DNA from: Lepidonotus clava
Lineage: Eukaryota; Annelida; Polychaeta; Phyllodocida; Polynoidae
NCBI GenBank assembly: GCA_936440205.1
Contig: OW387133.1
Span: 52,044,374-52,108,373 of the forward strand
Direction: 5' to 3'
DNA: 64,000 nt
Under the pieces are notes generated by a model. The model had not been told where the DNA came from, did not search any database, and saw only the letters and a program-made list of their open reading frames with translations. Both the position numbers and the translations under genes were made by a program. Shown here piece by piece: positions 47,303 through 60,344 of the stretch (position 1 is the first letter of the stretch; the number at the start of each line of letters is the position of its first letter).

Positions 47303-50300
47303 TTAACGAGAACCAAAATAAGCACAGAAATTCTTCTCGATAAAACAATTACTTTGATTACTTTGGGGAAAGCACTTTATAACCTCTGGAAACATGTTAG
47401 GTGTAATGGTACCTTTAGCTGTTTAGAGTTTGTCTTACTTCTGTTGGTGACCAGCAAATTAAAATTAAAATTTTCCATAGAGCAAAGCAACCTAGAGAAG
47501 TGACGGCTACTTTAATTTGTTTATAACATTTTCATATAAACCACTTAAAAGTCTGGCTATTCACAATTAGTATACAGAATGGTGGCATCACAATGTCATT
47601 GCTCTGCAATTTGTGCCTGGTTACTTTCCGAGTACCTACCAAAACAATGTAATTGTCTGACCAGTGAAAGACCAAGGATGGTCCCTTAAAAACTCTACAA
47701 ATGGTCTTTAGAACAATTGTTATTATTCATTTGGGCCAACACTAAGAATATAAACAAATGCGAACAAAATACATGACCTTGGTCTGTGGTCGGTTAGAAA
47801 TACAGGAATGCTTGTTATCGCCTACTATATAGGTGGTGTATGGTAGTTGGACATGCCAGAGGGTCTGTGGACAGGGGGACACTATGTGGTCCAACTGTTC
47901 CGAAAAAAGGGCAATTATACAGACCTCTCCTAGGGCCACATGGGTCGAATCAGAATGCGCCAGGATGGGACAACATAGACGTCCAGTCCACAAGAAGTTG
48001 CACTAGAAAATAGACCAATATCAGGATTGTGTATCCTTAAACACATTTAAATGTGATACATAAATCTAATGGACACAGGATATTATCATTATTGTGGACG
48101 ATACAACTATTGGATATCTACCGTCATAATTATTTGGATATGGTTTTACTGCACTGCTACATTGGTCAATCAGGAATAGCCAGCTCAAATCTGGCGATAA
48201 TTGTTGACCTGGTGTGTTTCTAAAATTACGGGGATAGACTACCTCCCTGTGGGAACCCCACTGTCTGGGCAGACAGACCTATTGTGGATTTAGCCCAGAC
48301 GGCATGGCCATGCATGCTGGCCACGACCTCCGGGCTCTGCACTCAATGTGTGTAAAAGCATGAAGAACAGCCATGAAGGGCACCGCCAGAATGACACACG
48401 AGAATGATCCCCAGGCCTCAAGTCGTAGCTGAGTATAGGTTCACCTGGAGCATCGGGTCCTTAACTGATCCTTCAGGTCTCTTGTGCATTGTTTTGGGGT
48501 CCATGGGTCTCTATAGATGAAACCCAAAACTCCGACTGAGAACCATCCATGCAGAAAGGTTGGGGTTGTAAACAGGATCACATAGCATGTTTCCATAGCT
48601 ACGTGCTATTTTGGGAAACAGAGAGGTAAACAACGTCAGGTTGAGAGCTTTACTGGTAGGATTTATCAAACCAGTGACATTAATTTTCACTGATATGATG
48701 AATTTCCTGACTATATATATATAAGCCATCAATAGACCATACGTTGTTTGTTTGAAGTTCGCTTGAACATTTTGGTCAATTTCTGTCGTGATAATATCAT
48801 GTCAATGTGCCATGAAATGGGTATACCAACTGACCCGGACTTAGAGTTCCATTATAGGCATTAGATTGCAGGATTCTTGGTAAAGAAATCAAATAAGGCA
48901 GGTACTGAAGGAGTGCCATTTGCCAAATTATAGGTGCAGACCAGGACACATTAAGGTCGCTACACCGTACTGTAACAGCACACTAGTAAGTGATCGGAGA
49001 ATTCTCAGATGTGACCAGATCTACATGCTTAATTACTATTGGGATTCGACAGCCCCCCTTGTAATCACGCATTCAAGCTATAGCATATTTCATTTATTTA
49101 CAAATCCAGCTTTGTATACTGACGCTTAACTGTCTCAATAACATTGAAGTAGTTTATTCATATACCCTGGTGACTCAAGTTCTAGGTACCATCCAGGAAG
49201 CAATGCCTAGGCATTTTTTACAGGTAAACAAACTAAGTTCACCTTAAAATAGCTCCAAAATGCAAGGCCCTTCCCACATTAGATATGATCACCACATTGT
49301 GGTTGGGTGGGAAACACCACGTAGCGCAAACCGCAACTGTATTCCTTAGAATAGACTGGCCTGACCCCTGCTATTCTGTTTCATCAATATAGCTGTATCA
49401 TATCAGCTTCATAAACATAGTCGATCAAATAATTCATGGCTTTACCAGTCAATCGAAATGGTTTGCTACACAGGTAAAGCAGACAAGCATTCAAATTGAT
49501 ACCTTGGGGAAATAAATAACATTCTGTGGGTTTGAAAACTTTAGATGAAATTGTTAAACAGAATCGCCCTTAGTAATTAATGTAATCTAAGTCCACTCCA
49601 TTTAGGAAGTTGGCTCAGCAGCATGCTGTTATACTATTGATTCTTATTTGAAAACTTTAATTTCTATTCAAGGTGGTATTCAAGATATATAAGAAGTATA
49701 GAACTTCTTCCTCTTCCTGGATATTTAGGTGGGCAATTTTACTTTTGAGACAGTCCTTTATTCAATGTGATCTTTATAAAATCAATATTTAAAAGGTAAT
49801 ATAATACTTATCCACACGACGAAAGGTATGCTATGACGGCAGTAAGGTGACCTGAGGAGAGGGGCAGGAGAAGGCTAATATCTGAAACTTTTACAGCTGA
49901 GCTAATACTAAGTGGAGTTCCTTGTATGCCCACACGCCACATTAACTAGGAAACATTCACCATGGGTGGTAACATGATTAGACTTCTGTCTTCTCTGGTG
50001 GCCTCTCACAGCATTTAACACAGAGCCAGCATTTCCTTCTGATTATCAGGGGGAATAAATAATTGAAAAGCCTCCTCAGACAAGGTCACCAAGTGAATTA
50101 CACGTTGCCTATTTGGAATGTATTAATTGACATGCAGTCTTTTGTCAGGCCAATTTGTTGAGAGTTGTAGAAGGGTATGTTATTGTATGGGCCTTAAATT
50201 AATGACATTAATACCTTACAATGCCAACCTCGGTGGTCCAGAGTATGAAAGACTTCCAGGTGAGAGTGGGGACTCCATGAACAGTCTTGTAGAGAACACA

Positions 50301-50349
50301 CAACAAAAAATCAAAAGCTTGGCTGGCTGCACCCATACCTTATTACCAC

Positions 50350-50720
50350 TACCACCACCGACCACCATCCCACCTTGGGGACCGTGTGGAGGGCCTGGAG
50401 GGGAGGGGGGCAGTGGTGCGTAGTCCCACCTGAGAGAGTGGCGAGTGGTCCACATCGACTTGTGGTGGTGCTAGGTGGTGGTGCTAGGTGGTGGTGGTGG
50501 TGGCCAGGTGGTGTGGTGGTAGTGTCACATGACCTGTGGGACGGGCAAAAGTGGCTGTGTGGATCTGGCCCCCTCCAAACGAGAGCCGTGAGGTGGCGGT
50601 GGGCAGACCTGCCCGATAGCAGCTTTGCTCAACGTACAGCGGCGGACGGCGAGTGGCGCCAGTCTCAGGGCCAAGCCAACTGCGTGGCAATGGCCTGGCC
50701 GCTGTAGTAAAACCGCAACT
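50350..50720. promoter_or_regulatory. GC-rich GGTGGT-repeat stretch, possible promoter
   Basis: A run of ACC/GGTGGT triplets (50345-50520), then a mixed CpG-containing stretch (50560-50710), immediately before the candidate first exon at 50900. No TATA box. A role as promoter is inferred from position and composition only. Confidence 0.25.
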
Positions 50721-50899
50721 TCACAGGGAGAAGGGAAAACGACACAACTCAAGTTCAGCCTCCAAAACTACTGAAAGCAAAAACTTAAACAAGTGATCAT
50801 ATCAAGAGGAGAAGTTATTGCAGGTGCAATCTGTATCTGTGTGAGAACTGACATTTGATACTTGATACCATTATAGACGCCTACAAAAACAAAATCAAA

Positions 50900-51015
50900 A
50901 TGTTCCTCTGCTCAAGACGCCGCAATTGTAAGAAGAAGACCAATAAGGTCTACCCTGTACCTTCGGGAGGAGTGCTACAGGGTGGGAACCACAAACACCC
51001 GAGGAAGAAAAACAA
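50900..51015 (+). CDS. Candidate first coding exon (basic, Cys-containing N-terminus)
   Basis: ATG in the context TCAAAATG begins MFLCSRRRNCKKKTNKVYPV then PSGGVLQGGNHKHPRKKN, ending at donor AA|GTAAGT in phase 2. The two N-terminal cysteines among basic residues resemble a membrane-targeting (palmitoylated) start. A GC-rich, promoter-like stretch lies 200-550 bp upstream. I do not recognise the protein. It could be the first exon of a gene extending past the window, or an alternative start of the kinesin gene. Confidence 0.4.
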
Positions 51016-53998
51016 GTAAGTCATTAGGGCCCTACTTGTTTGCATACCGGTCCAATACAATTTGACTGTTTAAACATCCTTCCTGTTTCATATTACATAA
51101 AAGATATTGGTCGGGATGGAAATAACATTGAATGAAAAAGAGTCCTCTAAGCTTTTATTGGAGCTAATTAATTACAATTACCTGTCTCATACAGTTAGCT
51201 TGACAAAAACAAACCAGCAATATTACCGTATTAAGGTATTTAGCTGGAGAATATGAAACTTAAGCTCTCACACATTTTGCAAAGATAATAAGCTGTGTAT
51301 AAAGTGTATGCAGAAGTATGAATAAGGAAGATTATGAGCTTTACTGAGCTATAAGCCGTATGGCTGAGTATTGTATGGAACTGGTGGTGTAATGAAAGCT
51401 GTTATGGCCTGCTGAGTTGGTGTTATATACAGTACCATTCAAGGTCTATCCTATATAATTGATTTGGGAACAATATTCTTAATATGACCTGTTCATATTG
51501 AGCTTGGTTTCATTACACATGACCCCTGTTTCCAAATCAGATACAGCACGTACAAGAGTTGTCAGACCGCCCCTTATTGTGTCTGCCAGTCACTCAGATA
51601 CGGTATCACATTTTACTTATCAATCAAACCAAGTTCAAGAGGGTATTTTTATCATGTCTATTATTATACAGCCTATATCTGCAAGCCCTCAAGTGGGATA
51701 GTGTCCCTGACAGCAACGTGGTGTTATGTCCGATGTCACTGGTACGAGGTACTTATTGAACTATGAACATCTCCTAATCAAACAATAGTGTTTGTTTTGT
51801 ATAATTGTGAAAAAAATGTTTATTGACAAGGAAAGTGGCTGACAAGGTAAAAATCACCCTTCAAATAAATACTTTCTATTGTAGGAGGAGACAATACATG
51901 TACGTAACAGGCAAATTTTATTTCATGCATTGTTCACCTTAATGGAATGGATTAATACAATCAATACTATAATGGATTCAATACAACTTATTCATTTTAA
52001 GTTATTGATTGTTTTGCAGACTATAATGCTTATATTGGATAGAGGTGGTAGACCATTAGCGGTTCACGGTACTGTTCAAATAGATATGTAGTCCTATAGC
52101 ATAACTCATGTTCACAGTTATTCGTTAGACAAACAACGCACCACACTACTTACACTGCACTACACCCTTAATGTGGTTCCATACTGTTGGTAATAATCGC
52201 GTCTGTTACATTGCTCCTTCGGGCGAAAGGAAGTAATAAAGTCGCAATGTCAGCAGCCAACAATACATAAAGTCTCAACTCAGTATACTCTACAATATGA
52301 ATACGTGGGTCTCGGGAAAATGTATCTAGGCCTTGGTTCTAAGGAATAAATATATTGCAGACTGTGTATACATGCTGGTTATAACTCCTAAAAAATATTG
52401 CATTTTCTGTGCATGGGGTACGTGTTATGAATTACTGCGACCTAATACTAGTAAGCTTATACACGTCATCTAGAGAACTCACAGCTGGGGGCCAAGGTCT
52501 GGACTAATAGGCTGATTATTTAGAGGCACTGAGACGGAAGGAACCATACGTGGGCTATTGAATGCAAGATAGAGACGGTGGCATTTTTATGAGAGTCACT
52601 TTCTAATATATGGTCTTGTAGAGTTGTATACGTGTGTGCGTGGGAACCGTGGTTTGTTGTGTCTGCGGCTTGTATGGGTAGACAGGCGTGTATGGAACCG
52701 TTGACTATGACCTGTTCCGCCTCAGGCTGTTTTATACTCAATAATAACAGAGACCTGCAAGCAGCGGATCATATGGGACCCTGTGGTCATTCCCTATAGT
52801 GGTACTTTTACCCAGGTTGACTTTGGTCCTTAGCTTCACAATGTACGAACAGAACAAACTGTTCAAGAGACCGCCGTTCCATTACATTCCTATGTACAAA
52901 TACATGACCTCGGACCGTGTATTTATTCAGAGACCGGTCGTTAATTCAATCGCCAGGCTCGTACAGGCTTTGTTTCGGCTCCAGTGCCTCTTCCTCAACC
53001 AATTATTCAATTTAGACCTAAATTCAAGCAGACACACCAGCTGTGTATTTACATAGGGTTGAATATCAGACTTGCGAATTTGTTGTTTGTCACTGATATT
53101 TTTACCTATGTATACGTTCAAATTGGGTTTTAGTTTACAGGAATGCATTAGTATAGAGTCTTGGCAGAGGTCTTGCCCAAGTGACATCATATGTAGGAGA
53201 TTTCTATCCCCATAGTTTAGGTATTTGGCCCTAGAAATAACTGCACATCTTTTCACTACTACGTATACGTATAGGCCTACGTCGATATTACCATGTTTAC
53301 GTAATCTACAACTGTATCGAGCGCATACAGTGTGTGTTTAAAGTTATATTGATTCCCATTTTGTTACTCGGGAAACCTCTATTCTGGGACATTGTTAACG
53401 TTCAACCTTGTGCTGAACCGATTTTGAAATCGGTTGAAGAACAATGATTATTCTTAGACCATGTGCCGTTTTTCAAAATATAAAGATTTATTTTCATGGT
53501 ACAAATGGAAATTTGAGCCTAAACCATTATTATAAAAAAAAGTCATAAGAATAGAACCAGTTGATGCTGTATGTCGCATTGTGAATCACTGGCTTAGCCC
53601 GTATTACACAACCAACAGAATTCCCAGTCGACGCTGATATAGGCCTAGTATGCCCAAGGTACACATAATTATTATATAGACAGTACTTTTGTTTAAAACA
53701 TAATATCATTTCAGTTTCTTATATCTAATAAAATCTTTGATGAAAGATGTGTGTAGACTTAGTAGCGGTATTTGTATGTCGTTTTAGATAATTAAGTTTA
53801 CGAAGGAATGCATGAAAGACAGTTATGCAAATGAAATATTTATGGACAATGTAGCCTACACTTCCTGCACTTGAATTTCATTACCTGCTAGTACTAGAAT
53901 ATACGCCAAGAGGTTTAGCTGTGTTCCTGTTGGACATGGCAGATAGGTCAATTATGGCATCCTATGTCCCTCGCCTCTGTGACGGACTAAGGACATAC
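51016..53998. other. No supported gene
   Basis: AT-rich. One 85-codon plus-strand frame (52799-53056) with a protein-like MYEQNKLFKRPPFHYIPMYK stretch is noted but has no other support. Confidence 0.4.
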
Positions 53999-54162
53999 CT
54001 GTCCGAGCAGCTGCATGACCTTGTCCAGCTGTACATAGAAGGCTCCAACTGTCCGTAGCTGCTGTCTGTTGTCATTGACAACGGCAGAGTGTGACACTGA
54101 CGGCAGTGGGCCCGCCGCTGTCAGGCCGTGCAGGGCGCGCGCTGTCAGTGTATTGATCCCAT
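53999..54162 (-). CDS. Candidate internal exon of an unidentified minus-strand gene
   Basis: Read on the minus strand, acceptor CCTCCTCTTTAG and donor CAG|GTATGT bound 164 nt reading GINTLTARALHGLTAAGPLP, then SVSHSAVVNDNRQQLRTV and GAFYVQLDKVMQLLGQ. Composition and codon choice look coding, it is GC-rich against its flanks, and the end should be helical. Enters after one base of a codon and leaves in phase 0. I do not recognise the family and found no sister exon. Confidence 0.45.
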
Positions 54163-54383
54163 CTAAAGAGGAGGGTTTAATAACGGGAGACGCCATGCAA
54201 CCAGCAGCAGAAGGCACCGCCCACCTATGCCTGTAACATCGACCAATATGACCCAGCCGACCCGGCATCCTGACAGCCAACTGTCTTGTCGTCAGAGTCA
54301 TGTACATCTATTAGGGAACAGCTTTATGGGAGAATGTGGGATAAGGAGTTAGTGTGGATTGTTACAAGCATGTGGATAGCACC

Positions 54384-54427
54384 ATGGCTCTGAGAGGCAG
54401 CCGTAACCATGCTACAAACAGGAAAAG
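54384..54427 (+). CDS. Candidate alternative first exon
   Basis: ATG in the good context CACCATGG, reading MALRGSRNHATNRK, with donor AG|GTAAGG in phase 2. This is the same phase as the candidate exon at 50900-51015, as expected if both splice to one downstream exon. Short, so chance is a serious alternative. Confidence 0.27.
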
Positions 54428-55372
54428 GTAAGGGGAGGCGTCTGCCAAATCTCTATTGCGCTGTGTGGGGACGGTTTGGTATGAGCTGCTCTGTGCTTCT
54501 ACCAGCAATGCTGCTGTTTCGCCGACATATCTCATATCACATTAGTTGAAATCCCGAATATTGGCCCAGTTTAGTTATATCCAGCTGTGTGTCTTTATCA
54601 GATTACTATTTTAGGATACTACCTTTATCGATGAGGGCAAAATGCCAAAGATCGGCAGAGTAAAACTATTGATGTTATTGAGGGTCTTGTCCGGGTGAGT
54701 AGCCCTGTTACCCTCTCGTATACTACTCAGTAGACTTGCCCCCCAATACTAGCAAGGGTTCCGTCAAAGTAAACACAGGTACACAACCTGAGCACGGCGA
54801 TCTCGATCTGCTCACTCTTTAGAAATACGAGCAGCTCTCTGTAACTTGAGCAGCTCGCCCGCACACCTTACTGACTCAAATGGCAAATGAAAGTGGGTGG
54901 TTTCCATGGCGATCGCCTACTTGCAGCAAAGGTTCCCCCGAGATATTTAGAAAAGGTGCACACACACTGCCCACTACACTCATTAGGATAACTCCAGGAT
55001 GTGGTGTTCGCCTCCACCTATTGTTTTCAAAACTCCACATCGCTGCTGTTCGGTTTGAGTCACGCCGGAACTGGTGGGGCGGCGGCGGCAGTGGGCCGTG
55101 ACCAGGTAGGAATCGAACTCATATCATGGGGGATCAATAATTTAACGAGCAGGAGTGAGTGATTGGTCAGTGCGACTTGCGGGGGTCAGCGAGTGTGATG
55201 TTTTTGCTGACGTTTACATGAGCTGCTCACACAATAACAACAGGATGGGAATCACACAGATCGTCAGTATTATTGAAGATATGGCCGATCACCAAGCGAT
55301 ACACACTTCAGAGCCAATACCAGAACGCATGGGAGCAATCTGGTAACGTGGGTATCAAGCTGGATCAGGAAA

Positions 55373-55451
55373 ATGGAGAGTAACATGTACAGGGATAAAT
55401 CAGATCCTAATCGCAGCATTCCTCTGTTTACGTGGATCCCTAGTGGTAAAG
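55373..55451 (+). CDS. Candidate alternative first exon
   Basis: ATG in the context GAAAATGG, reading MESNMYRDKSDPNRSIPLFT then WIPSGK, with donor G|GTAGGC in phase 1. This phase differs from the two candidates upstream, so it would need a different partner exon. Unrecognised. Confidence 0.25.
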
Positions 55452-56598
55452 GTAGGCAGTCCGAGTGTAGGATTTAAGTCCGAGACTGATAAACGTTGTG
55501 TCAAGACCTGAAAATTGATTATGTAGCTGGAATGTCTATAGATAGGATCTTATTCGAAATTGTAGTTTCACAACAGTTAAGACCCTGTCCGAAAAAAAGA
55601 TCTACATGTACTTGTCTTCTTGACGAATATCAAATGAAAACCTTATACCTTTTTACCAAATGATATACTCTGATACTCGTGTGGCAACGCTCACTTTCAA
55701 TTTCGAACTGATACAATGACCAAGCAATAATCATTGTATGGGATAATCGACACATGGGACCCATAATGCTGTTGAATTAGCTAAACGAGCGAAACATGTG
55801 AACAGGTTATATGGCGCATAGCACGTTTTTACCTTCTAGCCAAGTGAGGGCATTCCTATCAACCTGAGAATCGAACCATTATATGAACGTCTTACTTCAA
55901 GGTCGTGTTTCCTTACAAAGGCTATCGAAGAGAGTAAACACATTAATTTCCCTACGTGACCCAATGGCCTCTAATGTATCGGTTTGAAATTCTTTAGACT
56001 CGGTAAACAAGTGGACCAATTTCCTTTGACGTTATGCACTGTATGGCGTTTCACATTGTAGGCCCAACCTGTATACGTTAAACTGTGACATTCCACCATT
56101 TCAACAACAGAGGAATGGCATTCTGAAACGAGCCCTGAGGGTGTCGCATGGCTAATGTGACATTTATACTCACTACTAATTAGGTCACCGTGATTATTGA
56201 AACCTCCGGGCTATTATACTCAGATGAGCAATTTTATCAGAGGAACTCAAAGAGGCAGAGTCAACGTAGAGTGTTTGCCACCATCAACATCTTCTACTTT
56301 TTTACATAATAGAATGAGACTACAATGACTCTTTATGTTTTATAATTAACAAAAATATTTCATGCGTTTTACACAAGTACAATACATCTAAGGACGTGCG
56401 ACCATTCCTGTGATCTATGATTCATACAGGTGGCGACCTTTAAAAAAGGTGCCTTTTATATCATATGTCATGTCAATCCGTAATTAACACAGAATCTGGG
56501 ATACTGCAGCATTGTTTGCAGGCCTGTGAAGCTCTAACCCGGCCACCTCCCCCTTGCACTGGTTCCACACACGGGTCGTCACGTATTTACGATGCATA

Positions 56599-56805
56599 AG
56601 GCCATATTACATTACACGACCTTTAGCTGCAATTCGGTGCGATATGGAGATCTTACAGAAAATCTTCACGGAGGATAGATATAGGCCTAATTGTTTAAAA
56701 TTGGCAATTTTACACACATGTAACAAAGAATTTGGTCTCTAATAAGTGCACTTCCTTTGCAACATCGGTATATCGCAGCTCATGTCGTGTAGTGTAATAA
56801 CACCT
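56599..56805. mobile_element. TA-flanked MITE, TTACACTACACGAC family, copy 1
   Basis: 207 bp with inverted ends AGGCCATATTACATTACACG and AGGTGTTATTACACTACACG, both followed by a form of GAGCTGCGATAT. TA flanks each end. Non-coding. Confidence 0.75.
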
Positions 56806-59153
56806 TATAGAGACAGACACTGGGGCTGCCATGTCCATGGTGGGTGCCTTACATAACGTGGCCTATTCCCCGTATCGCTCTGTGTAATAGGCCGTGTGCG
56901 ATATGGTCAGGCTTCCCTAGTGACCAATCACCCATATATCTCGCCAACCGCCTACAGCATGCTTAAGTATAGTTTGCTCAGGCAATCTATACACTTCAAA
57001 GTCATGCAATGTGGTTTGTACCAGGCGAAATTAGGTGACACGTTGACCACAAAGAGGTCTTCTTAGGAGCGCAGATTTGATCACGATCAATTTAGAACAA
57101 TGTCATACAAACACGTGAATATGTGATTTATATACTACGTTTTTGGTCTCACGATGACAGAAGTTCGATTCATGTTATGGCATAAATTCTAGCAACAAAA
57201 ATAGCACAGCAATATACATATTAGCAATTATATATCCTGAAGAAGACTTTGACCAGTCGAAACATGTTGATCACGCCACGATTTTATTCATTTTAATAAA
57301 TCTTTATCAACACCTGTCCACCAGTCAGTCGTCGAGTTGGATATATTAACATCACTTTGAATATTAGCAATAAGAACTAACAAAATAATTGCAGAAGCTG
57401 GGTCTTTTAATTTTCATTGGGTAAGCTAGGTCTAATTTATTAACATACAGAAACTGGTATAGGTTAATCTCCTTAATCAATTCCTACATGTATTATTCTC
57501 TTCACGTGGACCAATGTCAGGGGTCAGAGATGTAGTCCTCAATGGGTCAGTGCCCCTACACTTTGTGAGGTGGCCAGAGCCCAGGCTTAAAGGTCTAATG
57601 TAATTATGATTGAAAAATGATTAGGTTGCAGTTTATATAATGTCATGACATTCACTTAAATCTCAAGGCTTGATTGACTGGACATGTCACATTTATAGTG
57701 ATATAATCCATTAATCTTTACACTTGTTAGAAACACACTTGCAATTCAAGGATCAGACTGTGGTTCATGTCACCTGAAATGTCGTAGAATATTGCGACAT
57801 GGTATCTTAAGTTTAGTTAAATAGATCCAACCAGATGAGGAAACAATGACATGATTCTACTGTGAACGTATCCACAGGCTAATATATTGTCATATTGAAA
57901 ATAATTAGCAAAGTATTCTCACATACATTGCCATAGCTACTAAATAAAGAATAGCAACGACCTGTGAGGCTGTCTCATAATCGAAGACTACGTGATTCCT
58001 ACCACGATCTTCCCGCGTAAAATTTCCCGCCAAATACGAAAGTTTAGAAAAAACAAATACTCGGAGAGCGGCTTGCGAATAGTGTATGCAAACATGATAT
58101 TGAAGAAGTGGTAAGACCGGCTCGTCCCTTCCCTAAGATAGGAGAAAAAAATGACCTGATATTTGAATAATATCCTTCTACAAGCCATTGCCTTAATGCA
58201 TAAAAGAAGTGTATCCGTAAGACAGATAGTTGTAGTAATAAAAGACAGATGCCGATCAATTCTTGGTATTAAAGTTTTGTTTGGATAGGACTAGTTTTTG
58301 GGTATTTGACTTTTTGAAGGGGATTTGCATTAAGAACTGGTTCTCCTTCCCGACAAACAGTGTCATTATAAGGGTATATAGCTTGGCTGACCAAATGGCT
58401 TTCCCGTCAAATAATTAATTTCTAAGGGTGTTATGTGATACGTAGTAGGCCAAGGTGAAGGAAGGAAATCACCATCGAATATATTATGCACAGGAAACGA
58501 ATACACGTCTCTTGAGTTCACGAGAGAATCAATTGACATCCTGATGGACAGAAACCACATTTATAGTTTTGTGGTCCATGCCTGTTGTATAGCAACATTA
58601 TATCAATGGGGAATGACTTGCTATATGCATTATCTAATCATTAATTATGTTTAAATATGAATTCACGCGTCTCACGCTTTTCGTGGGTCTGTTTAAATGA
58701 CCTGAAGCCAAGGCAGACGGCTGTTTGCTCAAAATACAGTATATCATGTATGAAGTTTAGATAAATATCAATGACAAAAACAACTGCACACGTTTATAGC
58801 CGTGATCTTACAGTACCTTTCATACTCACACAAAAGCTGGGCCTTTTACACCAAAGTTTTACTTTTTGTCACTCATTGTCCAACGATTGAAACTCACTCA
58901 GGTGTAGAGAGGCAATTTTCTTTCCTACTTAGGAGATCATTTTATAAAACATCTTAAAGCACTTCTCCTGTCAAACTGCGCAGCAGGGTCTGAACATCCT
59001 GGCTGGAGGTATGTCGGCCCCAACCTGATGTATTTACCATGGGACTAAAAGACATCCAAGGCCTTCAGGACTGAGGATGTACCCAGCAAACAGCGTGTGT
59101 TATGCCTGTCCTGCCTATTACACAATCTGCAAGGACTGTCTGAAGGCGGCATT

Positions 59154-59374
59154 ACACTACACGACTTGCAATTGACCTGCGATTTTACAATGTTATAGAG
59201 TAGTTGTACATTATATAAGAGACACAATTCTATGTTACACATGTGTAAAATACTCCAAAGCTGTCAATTTCAAACAATAATATCGCTAAATGAGTCTCAT
59301 GGATGAGAATTTTTCTGTGATGTCCGCACCTTGCGCCAATATCGCAGCTCAAGTTGTATAGTGTAATAGGGCCT
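59154..59374. mobile_element. MITE, TTACACTACACGAC family, copy 2
   Basis: 221 bp with ends AGGCGGCATTACACTACACG and, inverted, AGGCCCTATTACACTATACA. Shares ATCGCAGCTCA near the right end with copy 1. Target duplication unclear. Confidence 0.7.
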
Positions 59375-60283
59375 GTACGTGCTGCGTGCGCTTTGCGGTC
59401 TAGTCCCATTTTGTCACCCACCTCAGCAGGATCCTTCCCTTGACCTTTGGTGACCTCAGAGAAAGGAGAAGAAAATACGGGTCTTGTGTATTATTCACAC
59501 TTGGATGAGTTTATTATACCCCATTTAGACCGGCCACCACTGTCCCAGGATACCCACTACCACAGTGTCCCCAAGGCAGGTGGTGTCCCAAAAACGTAGG
59601 ATAGTGAAGGCAAAGAAACACCGTATGTCCAGTGATAATATGTCCACTGTATGTATATAGTAAACCTAAAAGAAAAAAAAGAAAGATATTATCGCAATTG
59701 CAGTATTGGATAGGTATCATTTAACAATTGTTATGTGAGGTTATGCTTCTGTATTGAAAATAAAAACTAAAAAAAATATCACTTTAAAATATGAGTATAA
59801 CGAAAAGAAGATCCCCTCTAGCTTGAGGTGGTAAATGTATGAAATGAGAATAGCACCTGAAATAACTACTTGTTTTGGAAAATAGGGGAAGTACTGAATG
59901 GCGTTTCATTTTATGCGGCTCCTCTTATGTTGGTTGGTAACCACTGAGATAATTGCCAGGTGCGCTATCTCTGTGAACTTAGATGTGACTTTAAGTTTAG
60001 GCTCTGGATGATAAGTAGATTTTAGTATGCATGGAGCCGCTCTAGTTCCTTTAATAAGGAAGAACCGTTGTTTAGTCATACAGTGCCTTGGGATATGTAG
60101 GTAACATATAATCAACCTTTCCAGTACAATTGTCCTTCTAGGGAATGTAAAAGTACATGATATATATATGCATGCATACTATTTTGGTTGGCAAGCAGTC
60201 GTATAGACATTCTCTGCTTTAGATGGACCAGGTTTGAAATGGCACTATACATGTTTTTTCACTGTAATAATTCAACTGTACAG

Positions 60284-60344
60284 GTTCAAGGATTTCGGGA
60301 AAAAAGAAGGACGAAGGCACCCATCCATGCAATTGCCCAGGGTG
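60284..60344 (+). CDS. Possible small internal exon
   Basis: Acceptor ACTGTACAG, then a frame reading FKDFGKKEGRRHPSMQLPRV. It begins with one base completing a codon, so it fits the phase-2 candidates at 50.9 and 54.4 kb. The only donors are weak (GTGGTG at 60342 or GTGTAT at 60345), both leaving phase 0, which fits the exon at 63564. The chain rests on phase alone. Confidence 0.18.

Larger units (their letters stand above)
42955..50349. other. Gene-poor stretch after the last kinesin exon
   Basis: Apart from the inverted repeats listed, no exon with the expected Glu/Lys-rich coiled-coil content was found. Two weak plus-strand segments, KPRKKDKKSMSPNNYDSSPH (45029-45090) and EAVGHAEVTWRLVHGEGGSL (45454-45513), look mildly coding but lack convincing borders. 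Confidence 0.4.

Noticed and set aside
50127-50752. Several overlapping frames on both strands of 68-110 codons
   Set aside because: They come from the GGTGGT triplet array and the GC-rich stretch next to it.
52799-53056. 85-codon frame containing MYEQNKLFKRPPFHYIPMYK
   Set aside because: Protein-like composition but single exon with no known domain, promoter or neighbour support.
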